Positions 25,181-34,134 are shown, counted from the first letter of the stretch. The stretch: 50,631 bases of DNA from Chryseobacterium sp. RU37D (GCF_900156075.1 NZ_FTMM01000024.1:1-50631); one strand, 5' to 3'. The notes: a model not told the origin generated them from the letters alone. Program-made: numbers and translations.

Positions 25181-26854
25181 ATGGAAGAAGAAAAAAAATC
25201 ACTCAATTTCATTGAGCAAATTATCGAAGATGATTTGGCAAACGGTCTGAGAAGAGATCAGATCCGTTTCCGTTTTCCGCCTGAGCCAAACGGTTATCTG
25301 CATGTAGGTCATACCAAAGCGATCTGCATCAACTTTGGTCTAGGTGAAAAATACAATGCTCCCGTAAACCTTCGTTTCGACGATACGAATCCTGAAAAAG
25401 AAGAGCAGGAATTCGTAGATTCTATCATGAAAGATGTTGAATGGCTAGGTTTCAAATGGGATAAAGTTTTGTACGCCTCCGATTACTTCCAGCAGCTTTA
25501 TGATTGGGCGGTTAAACTCATTAAAGAAGGAAAAGCTTATGTAGATGAGCAGCCGTCTGAAGTAATTACTGAACAAAGAAAAAATCCTGCCGAGCCGGGA
25601 ATTGAATCTCCTTACAGAAACCGTCCTGTTGAAGAGTCTTTAGATTTATTTGAAAGGATGAAAAACGGTGAATTCGAAAGTGGTTCAATGTCTCTTCGTG
25701 CAAAAATCGACATGGTTTCGCCAAATATGAATATGCGTGACCCTGTGATGTACAGAATTTTGAATAAACCTCACCACAGAACCGGTACAGCATGGAAAAT
25801 TTATCCAATGTACGACTGGGCGCACGGTGAATCCGATTATATCGAGCAAATTTCACACTCGCTTTGTTCTTTGGAATTTGAAAACCACAGACCGCTTTAT
25901 AACTGGTATTTAGATCAGGTTTATGAAGAAGGAAAGGTGAAAAATAAGCAAAGAGAATTTGCTAGAATGAATGTTTCTTACATGATTACTTCCAAAAGAA
26001 AACTGCAAAGGCTGATTGCTGAAAATGTAGTAAACGGCTGGGATGATCCAAGGATGCCTACCATTTCTGGAATGAGGAGAAAAGGATATACACCGATGGC
26101 TATCAAGAATTTTATCGAAAAAGTGGGGGTAGCCAAAAGGGAAAATTTAATTGAGCTTCAGCTATTGGAATTTTGCGTTCGTGAAGATTTGAATAAAGTC
26201 GCAAAACGCGTGATGACGGTTGTTGATCCCGTTAAATTAGTCATTGAAAACTATCCTGAAGGAAAAGAAGAATGGCTGGAAACTGAAAATAATCCTGAAC
26301 AAGAAGATGCAGGAACCAGAGAAATTCCTTTCTCCAGAGAATTATATATTGAGCGTGAAGACTTTAAGGAAGAAGCTAATAATAAGTTCTTTAGACTGAA
26401 ATTAGGTGGCGAAGTCCGTCTAAAATCTGCATACATCATTAAAGGTGAAAGAGTAGATAAGGATGAAAACGGAAATATCACAACTATCTACGCATCTTAT
26501 GACGAAAAATCCAAGTCCGGAAGCGGAACTGAGGAAAGCTTAAGAAAAGTAAAAGGTACAATTCACTGGGTGTCTGCAAAGCATGCCATTCCTGTGGAAA
26601 TTAAAAATTATGATAAGTTATTCACTGTGGAACAACCTGATGCTGAGAAAGATGTGGATTTCTTAAACTTCATCAACCCGGAATCCGTAACAACAGTTCA
26701 GGGATTTGCGGAACCAAGCCTAAAGGATGTGGCAATTGGAGAACCTCTTCAATTCCAGAGAATTGGCTATTTTACAAAAGATCAGGACTCTACGGATACG
26801 CATTTGGTGTTCAATAGAACAGTGACATTAAAAGACTCTTATAAGCCGGAGTAA
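25181..26854 (+). CDS. glnS: Glutaminyl-tRNA synthetase
   Basis: A 557-residue class I synthetase with the HIGH region P-P-E-P-N-G-Y-L-H-V-G-H-T-K, the R-F-D-D-T-N-P motif, and the KMSKS equivalent I-T-S-K-R-K-L. Length and order match bacterial GlnRS with its two C-terminal beta-barrels for anticodon recognition. It charges tRNA-Gln with glutamine. It has its own promoter and a strong terminator, so it is probably monocistronic. Confidence 0.97.
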   Translation: MEEEKKSLNFIEQIIEDDLANGLRRDQIRFRFPPEPNGYLHVGHTKAICINFGLGEKYNAPVNLRFDDTNPEKEEQEFVDSIMKDVEWLGFKWDKVLYASDYFQQLYDWAVKLIKEGKAYVDEQPSEVITEQRKNPAEPGIESPYRNRPVEESLDLFERMKNGEFESGSMSLRAKIDMVSPNMNMRDPVMYRILNKPHHRTGTAWKIYPMYDWAHGESDYIEQISHSLCSLEFENHRPLYNWYLDQVYEEGKVKNKQREFARMNVSYMITSKRKLQRLIAENVVNGWDDPRMPTISGMRRKGYTPMAIKNFIEKVGVAKRENLIELQLLEFCVREDLNKVAKRVMTVVDPVKLVIENYPEGKEEWLETENNPEQEDAGTREIPFSRELYIEREDFKEEANNKFFRLKLGGEVRLKSAYIIKGERVDKDENGNITTIYASYDEKSKSGSGTEESLRKVKGTIHWVSAKHAIPVEIKNYDKLFTVEQPDAEKDVDFLNFINPESVTTVQGFAEPSLKDVAIGEPLQFQRIGYFTKDQDSTDTHLVFNRTVTLKDSYKPE

Positions 26855-26875
26855 AAAATTATTTATATCAAAATA

Positions 26876-26913
26876 AAAAAACAGGGCTTAATTTTTTAAG
26901 TCCTGTTTTTTTG
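26876..26913 (+). terminator. Terminator after glnS
   Basis: ACAGGGCTTAA and TTAAGTCCTGT pair with one G-U wobble around TTTT, flanked by A-run and T-run, so it could work in both directions. Confidence 0.85.
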
Positions 26914-27041
26914 TTTTTAAACACTAATAGTACAAATAATCGGTACAAATTTTACAAATCATAATTGTGTTATTTGTGAAAACAATTCGTGTTTAAAAAA
27001 AGCTGGCAATAAGTAAATTATTAATTAAAATTTGAAAAATT

Positions 27042-28268
27042 ATGAAAATTATAAATATATATACCAACTCATTCAAGGGGCTATCGCGAGAAAGCTGGAT
27101 GCTAGCTTTGGTAATGCTTATTAATCGTTCGGGATCAATGGTACTTCCTTTTTTAGGGGTTTATATGACAAATTATCTGCATTTCAGCATAGAAAATACG
27201 GGTATTGTATTGAGTTTTTTCGGTATTGGATCAGTTTTGGGATCATGGCTGGGGGGATTTATTACAGATAAAATTGGTGAATATAAAGTTCAGTCTTTCA
27301 GTCTGTTATTAAGCGTTCCTTTATTTTGCCTGATTCCTGTTTTCAAAACTGAAGTTGGAGTGGCGGCTATCATTTTGCTGCAAAGTATTGTGAGTGATAC
27401 CTTTCGTCCTGCAAACTCGGTTGCGATTACAAAATATGCAAAGCCCGAAAACATCACGAGAGCATTTTCTCTAAACCGGATGGCGGTCAATTTAGGATTC
27501 TCTATTGGCCCGGCGTTAGGAGGGATATTGTCTGCCATTTCCTATGAATTTCTCTTTCTCAGTAACGCTTTGGCAGCATTATCGGCAGGAATCATCTATA
27601 TCTGGTTTTTCAGAAAACGTAACAAACTGGCAAAATTAAAAGCTAAAAAAGTAAAAGAAGTTATAGAAATCAAGAAAGAAAATTCGCCCTACCGAGATAG
27701 TAAATTCTTGATCTATTGCTTCTTTTGTATGCTGTTTTCAATTTGCTTTTTCCAGTTATTCAGCACCCTGACAATCTTCTACAAAGACGTAGCCCAATTA
27801 AGTCAGCAAAATATTGGTTATATTCTAGGATACAGCGGATTTCTCATCGTATTGCTTGAAATGGGATTCGTACAAATTGCAGAAAAATATTTCAATTTAG
27901 CCATTACAATGTTATTGGGAACCTTTATTTGTGGGATTTCATACACAATGATGGCATTCGATTACAGCATAATCACATTAGTAATTTCTATGACGATACT
28001 TTGCATTGGAGAAATATGGACACTACCTTTCATGTCGACTATTACGGCATTGCGGTCCGGAGAAAACAATAAAGGCGCCTACATGGGACTGAACGGGATT
28101 TCGTTCTCCATTGCGTTTATCATTACTCCATATCTGGGGACTTTAATTGCTGAGAAATTTGGGTTCAATACCTTGTGGATTGGGACAGGAGTTTTGGCGG
28201 CAACAATTGCCGTTGCCTTTTACTTTATCGTTCCTTGGATCATTGATGCAAAGAAACTTGAAAAATAA
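27042..28268 (+). CDS. MFS transporter (12-TM), substrate unknown
   Basis: A 408-residue protein with about 12 hydrophobic helices split by a charged loop at about 190-215 (lysine-rich). The A-loop motif G-G-F-I-T-D-K-I-G after the second helix is the major facilitator signature. The N-terminal half keeps N-R-x-G-x-M-V-x-P-F-L, typical of drug/proton antiporter-like members. It sits alone, with no regulator nearby to hint at a substrate. Confidence 0.88.
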   Translation: MKIINIYTNSFKGLSRESWMLALVMLINRSGSMVLPFLGVYMTNYLHFSIENTGIVLSFFGIGSVLGSWLGGFITDKIGEYKVQSFSLLLSVPLFCLIPVFKTEVGVAAIILLQSIVSDTFRPANSVAITKYAKPENITRAFSLNRMAVNLGFSIGPALGGILSAISYEFLFLSNALAALSAGIIYIWFFRKRNKLAKLKAKKVKEVIEIKKENSPYRDSKFLIYCFFCMLFSICFFQLFSTLTIFYKDVAQLSQQNIGYILGYSGFLIVLLEMGFVQIAEKYFNLAITMLLGTFICGISYTMMAFDYSIITLVISMTILCIGEIWTLPFMSTITALRSGENNKGAYMGLNGISFSIAFIITPYLGTLIAEKFGFNTLWIGTGVLAATIAVAFYFIVPWIIDAKKLEK

Positions 28269-28276
28269 TTTTTTTA

Positions 28277-28440
28277 GGGCGTGTCCCGGGAGATTTCACG
28301 GCTTTACTCATTCCTGAAATCACCCGGGCCGGGCTGCTCTGGGGTACGCTTTGCTTCCGTGCTCATTCGTTTCTCATTCGCACCGGCTCCTTTGTCGCCG
28401 CCCTCTGTATCCCTCACGCAGGAGAAGTCTGCAAAAGAAA
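28277..28440. repeat. GC-rich intergenic element with long hairpin
   Basis: A stretch clearly richer in GC than its surroundings begins with GGGCGTGTCCCGGG just after the MFS gene. The arms CCCGGGAGATTTCA and TGAAATCACCCGGG (28285-28328) form a strong hairpin with a 16-base loop. It ends with CCCTCACGCAGGAG. This layout recalls GC-rich intergenic elements repeatedly seen after genes in Flavobacteriia. A 66-codon open frame across it is rejected as a gene. Confidence 0.6.
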
Positions 28441-28489
28441 CGGATGTGAGTAAAGAAGATTCACAAAATATTAATCGTTAATAAATAAA

Positions 28490-29035
28490 AAGTATAGTTT
28501 CAATATGCTTTCTGATTTGGATTTTATCCTTGAAAACCCCACAAAATTGTGTTGATTTTTCCACATTAGAACTGAAAGATTAATAATAGAATAGTTGAAT
28601 AATTCTACTTGAAATTCTTTGCTTATATATCCTCTATGTCCTATCAATAAAAAAAATTAAAGATTTTATTTAATGTCATTAAAATAATTTATATCATGAA
28701 TATTTGCAGACGGAAAATCAGATGAGTGAAAGATTCCATTTTTATCACATACCGCATGAAGTTTGTACCCGAAATATCTTGTTTTCTGTTCAGCACAATA
28801 TCCAGATGCAGGTTTTATTTCTTCTGAAGAACAAATTCCGGAAAAATTAGCCCTGCTGATTTTATAGATTTAACAGGTGTAGAATCTACAATAAAAATAT
28901 TGGTAAAAGATGAAGTGAACAATCTTTTTATTCTATAATTCTTAAATGCATAACGGGTAAAACTTATCTTAGAATAAGTTTTTAAACAACCATTTAAATT
29001 ATGTTTGAAATTAATTAATTGATTGTCATTAAATT
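28490..29035 (-). pseudogene. Decayed IS982-family transposase
   Basis: Minus-strand translation in broken frames gives I-F-I-V-D-S-T-P-V, then C-A-E-Q-K-T-R-Y-F-G-Y-K-L-H-A-V-C-D-K-N-G, S-S-D-F-P-S-A-N-I-H-D-I-N-Y-F and L-I-G-H-R-G-Y-I-S-K-E-F-Q-V-E-L-F, the DDE regions of IS982 transposases in order. Internal stops and frameshifts, for example near 28850 and 28660, break it, and the N-terminus is missing or unrecognisable. The terminal repeats were not found. It occupies the space between the MFS and outer-membrane barrel genes. Confidence 0.8.
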
Positions 29036-29125
29036 GAGGATTTTATCAATGTTAAAGTAAGAAAAAAGCCGGTGCCTGGCACGATTTTTACATTTTCGAG
29101 GTTAGTAAAATTAAAAATCAGAGTT

Positions 29126-29689
29126 ATGAAAATTTTTAAACAGGCAATTCTGCTGTCCGGAATTCTTACAGCCAGTGTTGTAAGTGCACAAAATGCTAAG
29201 ATGAACAACATGATCAAGGTAGGTGCTAATGCTGGTTTAGCGGTTCCTTCAGATAATGTTTCTGCTTCTGTAGGAGTAGATGTGGCTTACCAGAACCTTA
29301 TTACTCCAGGATTCGGATTAGGTATTGCGACTGGGTATACTCACTATTTCGGAAAAAATAACAATGGATATAATAATAATGATGTGGGATTAATTCCTGT
29401 GGGTGCTTTGATCAGGATTTACCCTAAACGGTCAGGATTTTATTTCGGAACGGATTTAGGATACGGATTCCTGATAGGTGATGAGAAAGTGGCGTCCAAT
29501 ACTACACTTAATAGACCGAACGGCGGTTTCTATATCAAGCCTGAAATAGGATATCACAACCGAGATTGGAATTTCTTTGTACAGTATCAGAAAGTATTTG
29601 TAGGAGATAAAGGAGATTTGCCGAATCAGAATTATAATGTGGGGAACATTGGGGTAGGATTTTCTTATAATATTCCATTAGGAAAGTAG
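29126..29689 (+). CDS. Small outer-membrane beta-barrel protein
   Basis: A 187-residue protein with a signal peptide (residues 1-21, ending V-V-S-A-Q) and amphipathic beta-strands with glycine and aromatic residues (Y-F-G-T-D-L-G-Y-G-F-L-I-G, F-F-V-Q-Y-Q-K), ending in G-V-G-F-S-Y-N-I-P-L-G-K. This is the usual form of Bacteroidota OmpW/porin-like 8-stranded barrels. Function unknown. The start at 29126 is chosen because the signal peptide begins there. Confidence 0.72.
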   Translation: MKIFKQAILLSGILTASVVSAQNAKMNNMIKVGANAGLAVPSDNVSASVGVDVAYQNLITPGFGLGIATGYTHYFGKNNNGYNNNDVGLIPVGALIRIYPKRSGFYFGTDLGYGFLIGDEKVASNTTLNRPNGGFYIKPEIGYHNRDWNFFVQYQKVFVGDKGDLPNQNYNVGNIGVGFSYNIPLGK

Positions 29690-29717
29690 TTAGATTTAGA
29701 TATAAACAATTATTAGC

Positions 29718-29752
29718 CAAACCTTTTCAAAAACTTGGAAAGGTTTTCTTTT
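29718..29752 (+). terminator. Terminator after the outer-membrane barrel gene
   Basis: AAACCTTTTC and TTGGAAAGGTTT form a stem around a short A-rich loop, followed by TCTTTTT. Confidence 0.75.
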
Positions 29753-29781
29753 TCCGCTGTGGGATTTACAAAAACTATTAT

Positions 29782-29789
29782 TATATTTG
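29782..29789 (+). promoter_or_regulatory. -7 box of glucokinase gene
   Basis: TATATTTG matches TAnnTTTG exactly, 15 bases before the start codon at 29805, which implies a very short leader. Confidence 0.45.
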
Positions 29790-29804
29790 ATAAAATTTGA
29801 GATT

Positions 29805-30854
29805 ATGATTTTGAATCCAAAATTTCCACTTTATTTACCAGGAGTAAAAAATAGCAGCAATGATAATGTTTCTATCATTGGGGCAAACCTTCGTGAAGAT
29901 ATTACAAGTTTAGGCTTTTTTGTTTCCAGTAACGGAGGTCTTGAGATTAAAATCCAAAATATTTATCCTACCAAAGAATATGCTTCTTTTACTGATATAT
30001 TGAAGAAATTCATTGAGGATAACCAACTGGAGAATGTGAAAAGATTAGCAATGGCTGTTCCGGGACCTGTGATCAACGGGAAAAGCCACCCTGCAAGACT
30101 GGGATGGGATCTTGATGTAGAAGAATACAAAAGAGACTTCAAATTCGAAAAGGCAGACATGCTGAATGATCTTGAGGCGTCTGCTTATGGCATGGCGCTT
30201 TTGGAAGACAGCGATTTGGATCCTATCTACACAAGCGGGCATCTTGAAAATGGAAATGTGACAATTCTTGCTCCTGGAAACGGGCTAGGGGAAGCTGGAT
30301 ATTTTTTCGACGGAAAATATTTAAGGCCTTTTGCAACAGAAGGTGGTCACTCAGAGTTTTCTCCGAGAACCAATGTTGAGGTAGAATTTTATCAGTTCTT
30401 AAACAATATTTATGGTATTGTAAGCTGGGAAAATGTACTTTCCAAAACAGGTTTATTTAATATTTACAGATTTTTGAGGGATGTAAAAAGACATCCTGAA
30501 CCGGAATGGCTTGCTGATAGATTTTCAAATGGAAATTTTGTAGAAGAACTGTTCAAGGCTGCGGTGGAAGAAGATGTATTGATTTGTAAAATCGCTTTAG
30601 ATACCTTTATCGAGTTTTTAGCGAGAGAAGCCAATAACCTTACTTTAAAGCTGAAAGCAACAGGTGGTTTATTAATTTCAGGAGATATTCCTCAAACTAT
30701 TCAGACTTATATGGATAAAGATAAGTTTTATGAAAAATTCAAAATAAGTGATAAAATGGAAGAGATGCTTAGAAATATCCCTATCTATCTTATTAAAAAC
30801 AGTAATACAGGCTTAAATGGTGCTGCACTCTATACTGCTTATTATCAAGATTAA
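29805..30854 (+). CDS. glk: Glucokinase
   Basis: A 349-residue sugar kinase of the bacterial glucokinase type: A-M-A-V-P-G-P-V, L-N-D-L-E-A-S-A-Y-G, A-P-G-N-G-L-G-E-A, E-G-G-H-S-E-F-S-P and a final G-L-N-G-A-A-L-Y. The motif E-G-G-H-S-E-F contains the glucose-binding histidine and glutamate of the family. It phosphorylates glucose at C6 using ATP. The first phosphate-binding region is less typical (I-I-G-A-N-L-R-E-D where D-I-G-G-T-N is usual), so the N-terminus deserves care. The start at 29805 gives M-I-L-N-P-K-F and agrees with the -7 box position. Confidence 0.85.
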   Translation: MILNPKFPLYLPGVKNSSNDNVSIIGANLREDITSLGFFVSSNGGLEIKIQNIYPTKEYASFTDILKKFIEDNQLENVKRLAMAVPGPVINGKSHPARLGWDLDVEEYKRDFKFEKADMLNDLEASAYGMALLEDSDLDPIYTSGHLENGNVTILAPGNGLGEAGYFFDGKYLRPFATEGGHSEFSPRTNVEVEFYQFLNNIYGIVSWENVLSKTGLFNIYRFLRDVKRHPEPEWLADRFSNGNFVEELFKAAVEEDVLICKIALDTFIEFLAREANNLTLKLKATGGLLISGDIPQTIQTYMDKDKFYEKFKISDKMEEMLRNIPIYLIKNSNTGLNGAALYTAYYQD

Positions 30855-30860
30855 AAAAAT

Positions 30861-30886
30861 GGCTCCGAAATTATTCGGAGTTTTTT
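30861..30886 (+). terminator. Terminator after glucokinase
   Basis: CTCCGAA-ATTA-TTCGGAG is a perfect 7-bp stem with a 4-base loop, followed by six T. Confidence 0.88.
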
Positions 30887-30918
30887 AATGATATTATTAA
30901 TAGAAATAATTGTTTTTA

Positions 30919-30932
30919 TTGATATATATCAA
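30919..30932. promoter_or_regulatory. Perfect FNR/FixK box upstream of yceI-like gene 1
   Basis: TTGATATATATCAA matches the full anaerobox TTGAT-N4-ATCAA on both arms. Its centre is 30.5 bases from the start of the -7 box at 30956-30963, placing it near -42 to -44 from the likely transcription start, the class II activator position. No -33 TTTG box is seen, as expected for an activator-dependent promoter. Confidence 0.65.
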
Positions 30933-30955
30933 TAGAATCTATCATAGGACTTAGC

Positions 30956-30963
30956 TACATTTG
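30956..30963 (+). promoter_or_regulatory. -7 box of yceI-like gene 1
   Basis: TACATTTG matches TAnnTTTG exactly, 39 bases upstream of the start codon. Confidence 0.55.
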
Positions 30964-31002
30964 CATCAGTAAATAAAAAACAAGTAAATAAATTTTATTC
31001 AA

Positions 31003-31569
31003 ATGAAAAAAATATTTTTATTAGCAATTTTAGCTGGTGGTTTAGCATTCGGACAATCAAAAAAAGTAGTAGCTTCAGACGTGCACTGGTGGGGATACAA
31101 GATTGCAAAATCTGAGGCAAGTTCTCATGACGGTACCGTAAAAGTAAAATCAGGCGAAATGGTAATGAAAGGAAACCAGCTGCTGGGAGGATCTTTCGTT
31201 TTAGATATGACTTCTATTAATTCTACTGACCTTACTGGTGAATATCAGGGAAAATTGAACGGACATCTTAAAAACGGAGATTTCTTCGAAGTTGAAAAAT
31301 ATCCTACAGCGACTTTCAAAATTACAGGAGTAAAGAAAAATAATGATAAAATCTACAACTCCTTAGTAACTGGAAACTTAACGGTAAAGGGAAAAACAAA
31401 CCCTATTTCTTTCCCTGCAAAAATTTCTTACAGTAAAGGAGTGGTAAGCTTGGTCTCAAATAAATTCACTATAGACAGACAAAAATTTGATGTTGCTTAT
31501 AAGTCTACCATGCAGGATGTTCTTGTGAAAGATGATTTTGATATGCTTGTAAAAGTAACAGCTAAATAA
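31003..31569 (+). CDS. YceI family protein 1
   Basis: A 188-residue periplasmic protein with a signal peptide (1-17, ending A-F-G-Q) and the YceI lipocalin-like fold: W-W-G-Y-K-I-A-K-S-E-A-S-S-H-D-G-T-V, then G-H-L-K-N-G-D-F-F-E-V-E-K-Y-P-T-A-T-F-K and T-V-K-G-K-T-N-P-I-S-F-P. Family members bind isoprenoid-type lipids such as quinones. An FNR-type box lies upstream, which would tie it to oxygen-dependent respiration. A related gene follows, but a terminator lies between. Confidence 0.92.
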   Translation: MKKIFLLAILAGGLAFGQSKKVVASDVHWWGYKIAKSEASSHDGTVKVKSGEMVMKGNQLLGGSFVLDMTSINSTDLTGEYQGKLNGHLKNGDFFEVEKYPTATFKITGVKKNNDKIYNSLVTGNLTVKGKTNPISFPAKISYSKGVVSLVSNKFTIDRQKFDVAYKSTMQDVLVKDDFDMLVKVTAK

Positions 31570-31590
31570 TTTAATCAAAAAAAAATTGTT

Positions 31591-31621
31591 AAAAGTGTAG
31601 AAGTTCTACACTTTTTTTTAT
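31591..31621 (+). terminator. Terminator between the two yceI-like genes
   Basis: AAGTGTAGAA and TTCTACACTT form an almost loopless palindrome followed by T7, so a few central pairs must open to form the loop. Confidence 0.8.
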
Positions 31622-31647
31622 TTTTGTTAAATTGTAAATAAAAAAGA

Positions 31648-32283
31648 ATGAAAAGATTACTATTGTTTGCTGTGATGTGTGTAAGCATGTCATTTGTTTT
31701 CGCGCAAAAGAAAGGAGATAAAGTGGTAAAGGTAACATCATCAGAGATCAGATGGTGGGGTTACAAGGTTGTAAAAACGCTTCCTACAACACATTCCGGA
31801 ACGGTAAAGCTGAAAAGCGGAAAGTTCACATTCGATAAAACGGTTTTGGTAGATGGGGAATTTGTGATTGATATGAAATCAATCATGGCAGGTGATATTT
31901 CAAACCAGGATGAGGATATGGTAAAGCTTACCAATGACCTTAAAAGTACTAATTTCTTTGAAGTAAAGAAATTTCCTTTGGCAAAATTCCATTTGACGAA
32001 AATTATTCCTTTGGCAAACAGTGAGTACAATTCTACAGTTTATGGCGATGTTACCATCAAAGGAGTGAGAAAAACGATTACTTTCCCTGCAAATGTTTAT
32101 ATTACTCAGTTTACAGTAGTAATTGAATCTGCAAAATTCTCTCTAAACAGAAGAGATTTTAAAGTATTCTACCAGTCTTCACTTAAAGATTATTTCATCA
32201 AAAACGAAATGGATATACAGTTCAAGATTTCAACAGCAGTATTGGATAACGAAAACAGAACTCCTGCAAAAAAGAAAAAATAA
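31648..32283 (+). CDS. YceI family protein 2
   Basis: A 211-residue paralogue with a signal peptide (1-19, ending V-F-A-Q) and the same landmarks: R-W-W-G-Y-K-V-V-K-T, H-S-G-T-V-K-L, S-T-N-F-F-E-V-K-K-F-P and T-I-K-G-V-R-K-T-I-T-F-P. It ends in a lysine-rich tail (P-A-K-K-K-K) that copy 1 lacks. Divergence from copy 1 is considerable, so the duplication is old. It begins 78 bases after copy 1 with a terminator between, so it is expressed by read-through or its own promoter. Confidence 0.9.
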   Translation: MKRLLLFAVMCVSMSFVFAQKKGDKVVKVTSSEIRWWGYKVVKTLPTTHSGTVKLKSGKFTFDKTVLVDGEFVIDMKSIMAGDISNQDEDMVKLTNDLKSTNFFEVKKFPLAKFHLTKIIPLANSEYNSTVYGDVTIKGVRKTITFPANVYITQFTVVIESAKFSLNRRDFKVFYQSSLKDYFIKNEMDIQFKISTAVLDNENRTPAKKKK

Positions 32284-32305
32284 GGTTTTAACTTTTTTTG
32301 ATAAA

Positions 32306-32341
32306 CTTAAGAGTGATTTCTCAGGAAGTCACTCTTTTTTA
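32306..32341 (+). terminator. Terminator after yceI-like gene 2
   Basis: AAGAGTGA and TCACTCTT pair perfectly at the base, with extra pairing TTTC/GAAG above, and T6 follows. Confidence 0.82.
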
Positions 32342-32540
32342 TGGATTTATTTTAATTGATAATTATATTTTTATTTTACATTTAAACTTAAAAATATTTT
32401 TGTATTAAAATTTTACTAAATATCAACTAATGTAATGTAAATGGTGAGTTATTTTATTAAGTTAAAAATATTTACTGCATATTTGTAATACTTAATATCA
32501 ATGAAGATGTGTGTTTGAGCAATTAAATAAATACACATCT

Positions 32541-33323
32541 ATGACAAACAAAATCATTATCGTAGTTCTTGCAATATCTGTAAGATCGTACTCTCAGGTG
32601 GGAATCAATACTACCAAGCCGCAAGGTGTTCTGGATATCGTTTCCACGACTTCTACAATGGTCATTCCCAGGCTGCCTGATCCCAATGCCATTACCTCGC
32701 CGGTAGCAGGAATGCTTGCCTATGACTCTACCAATAAAACAATTCGCTATTATGACGGTGTACAATGGTCTACCCTGATGTACAGTAAAGAGCAGACAAA
32801 ATCTAACGAAGGTGTGGTGAAAATAAGTGGCAGCGGAGTAGGTGGTTCTGCAGGAACAAAACCCAGCTGGGCCAATGTTCCTCCTGATACCACTAAGCAG
32901 GTGACTTATTCCGCACCTCTGAATTATGCATCATCACCCACTACCAGCTGGCCGGATAATTCTCCGGCTTCAGACGATAAGATTTATAAGAACGGTCGGT
33001 TTTTAGAAAACAATGTGCTGGGGCAGGTTCACCAATGGCGTATTATTGTTAATTATACCAAAAATGCCAATGCTTCAAGCCAGGAGATCAGATTTATCTT
33101 AAGAAATCCTTCATCAGGCTTCAGATCAGAAATGAACGCGGTCATTCCTACAGGTAAATCTAGTGGGATTCTGGTGTATAATTTTACTACAATTGCTGAT
33201 AAAGTGAGTCTTCCGCCGCCCTTAGGAACGGGAAATGGATATATAATAGAATGGGAATCATCGGATAAGGTTACCGCATTATCTATCGATAGTATTACCA
33301 GGGTTTCTGCTCAGAAAAACTAA
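32541..33323 (+). CDS. Exported protein with Q-V-G-I-N-T header, unknown role
   Basis: A 260-residue protein with a signal peptide (1-18) followed by Q-V-G-I-N-T-T-K-P-Q-G-V-L-D-I, V-I-P-R and a Y-Y-D-G-V-Q-W-S-T-L motif. The header is like that of the protein at 16492. The remaining part appears beta-rich and is not recognised. Such headers occur in Bacteroidota surface or fibre-like proteins; neither a T9SS sorting domain nor repeats are visible here. The start at 32541 is set by the signal peptide. Confidence 0.6.
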   Translation: MTNKIIIVVLAISVRSYSQVGINTTKPQGVLDIVSTTSTMVIPRLPDPNAITSPVAGMLAYDSTNKTIRYYDGVQWSTLMYSKEQTKSNEGVVKISGSGVGGSAGTKPSWANVPPDTTKQVTYSAPLNYASSPTTSWPDNSPASDDKIYKNGRFLENNVLGQVHQWRIIVNYTKNANASSQEIRFILRNPSSGFRSEMNAVIPTGKSSGILVYNFTTIADKVSLPPPLGTGNGYIIEWESSDKVTALSIDSITRVSAQKN

Positions 33324-33349
33324 GAAAATACATAATATTATTAACGGGG

Positions 33350-33380
33350 AAAGCATCATTAGATGCTTTTTCTTATTTTA
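33350..33380 (+). terminator. Terminator after the 32541 gene
   Basis: AAAGCATC-ATTA-GATGCTTT is a perfect 8-bp stem followed by TTCTTATTTTA. It ends right before the next start codon. Confidence 0.82.
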
Positions 33381-33382
33381 GT

Positions 33383-34027
33383 ATGATGAAAATTTATGTA
33401 GTAAGCGGCTTAGGAGCAGATTTTAAAGTATTGGAAAAACTACAGTTTCCAGAACACCATAAGGTTGTTTTTATTGAATGGCTTGTTCCTTATCAAAACG
33501 AAACTTTTTCCGGATATGTTCAGAGAATGGTCGAGAAAGTGGATGATTCTGAGCCTTTTTATCTTTTGGGATATTCCTTCGGAGGAATAATGGTCCAGGA
33601 AATTAATAAGTTGAAACCGGCAGACAAAGTAGTGATATTGGGAAGCATTAGATCCGATAAAGAAAAATCCCGGCTGATAAAAGTAGGGCAGTACACCGGA
33701 ATTCCCAGGATGCTTCCGTTGAGGTTTTTTAATGATAAAACGACTAATGCATACGCTGTAGTAAGAAAACTATTCGATCCTAAAAATCCCAGGCTGCTCC
33801 AATATTTCCGTGTACGCGACCCTTACTATTTGAAATGGTCTATTGAAAAAATCTCCGAGTGGAAGTTTGAGGGTACACCGGGTGTGATCCAGATTATGGG
33901 TGACAGAGATATTGTTTTTCCGATAAAAAACTCAAAACCTGATTTTATCGTAAAAGGGGGTACTCATCTTTTTCCAGCTACAAAATTTAAAGAAGTATCT
34001 GGTATTTTGAAGGGTGTTTTTGTTTAA
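33383..34027 (+). CDS. Alpha/beta hydrolase
   Basis: A 214-residue soluble protein with the nucleophile elbow G-Y-S-F-G-G (Ser65), an acid candidate in M-G-D-R-D-I-V-F-P and the catalytic histidine in K-G-G-T-H-L-F-P. No signal peptide. Substrate unknown. Two adjacent ATG codons make the start ambiguous by one residue. Confidence 0.8.
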   Translation: MMKIYVVSGLGADFKVLEKLQFPEHHKVVFIEWLVPYQNETFSGYVQRMVEKVDDSEPFYLLGYSFGGIMVQEINKLKPADKVVILGSIRSDKEKSRLIKVGQYTGIPRMLPLRFFNDKTTNAYAVVRKLFDPKNPRLLQYFRVRDPYYLKWSIEKISEWKFEGTPGVIQIMGDRDIVFPIKNSKPDFIVKGGTHLFPATKFKEVSGILKGVFV

Positions 34028-34104
34028 ATATAAATTAAAATTAAATTTAGGTTAAAATTTATGGGGTATTATTAAAAAATATATTTTTTGTGAAAATTTA
34101 TTTT

Positions 34105-34112
34105 TAAATTTG
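34105..34112 (+). promoter_or_regulatory. -7 box of ammonium transporter gene
   Basis: TAAATTTG matches TAnnTTTG exactly, 22 bases before the start codon. A TTTG at 34087-34090 is only 14 bases away, shorter than the usual -33 spacing. Confidence 0.42.
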
Positions 34113-34134
34113 AAAAGGTTTAAATATAAATTGT

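Noticed and set aside
28281..28481. 66-codon frame over the GC-rich element
   Set aside because: Its composition follows the hairpin element and the protein has no recognisable features.
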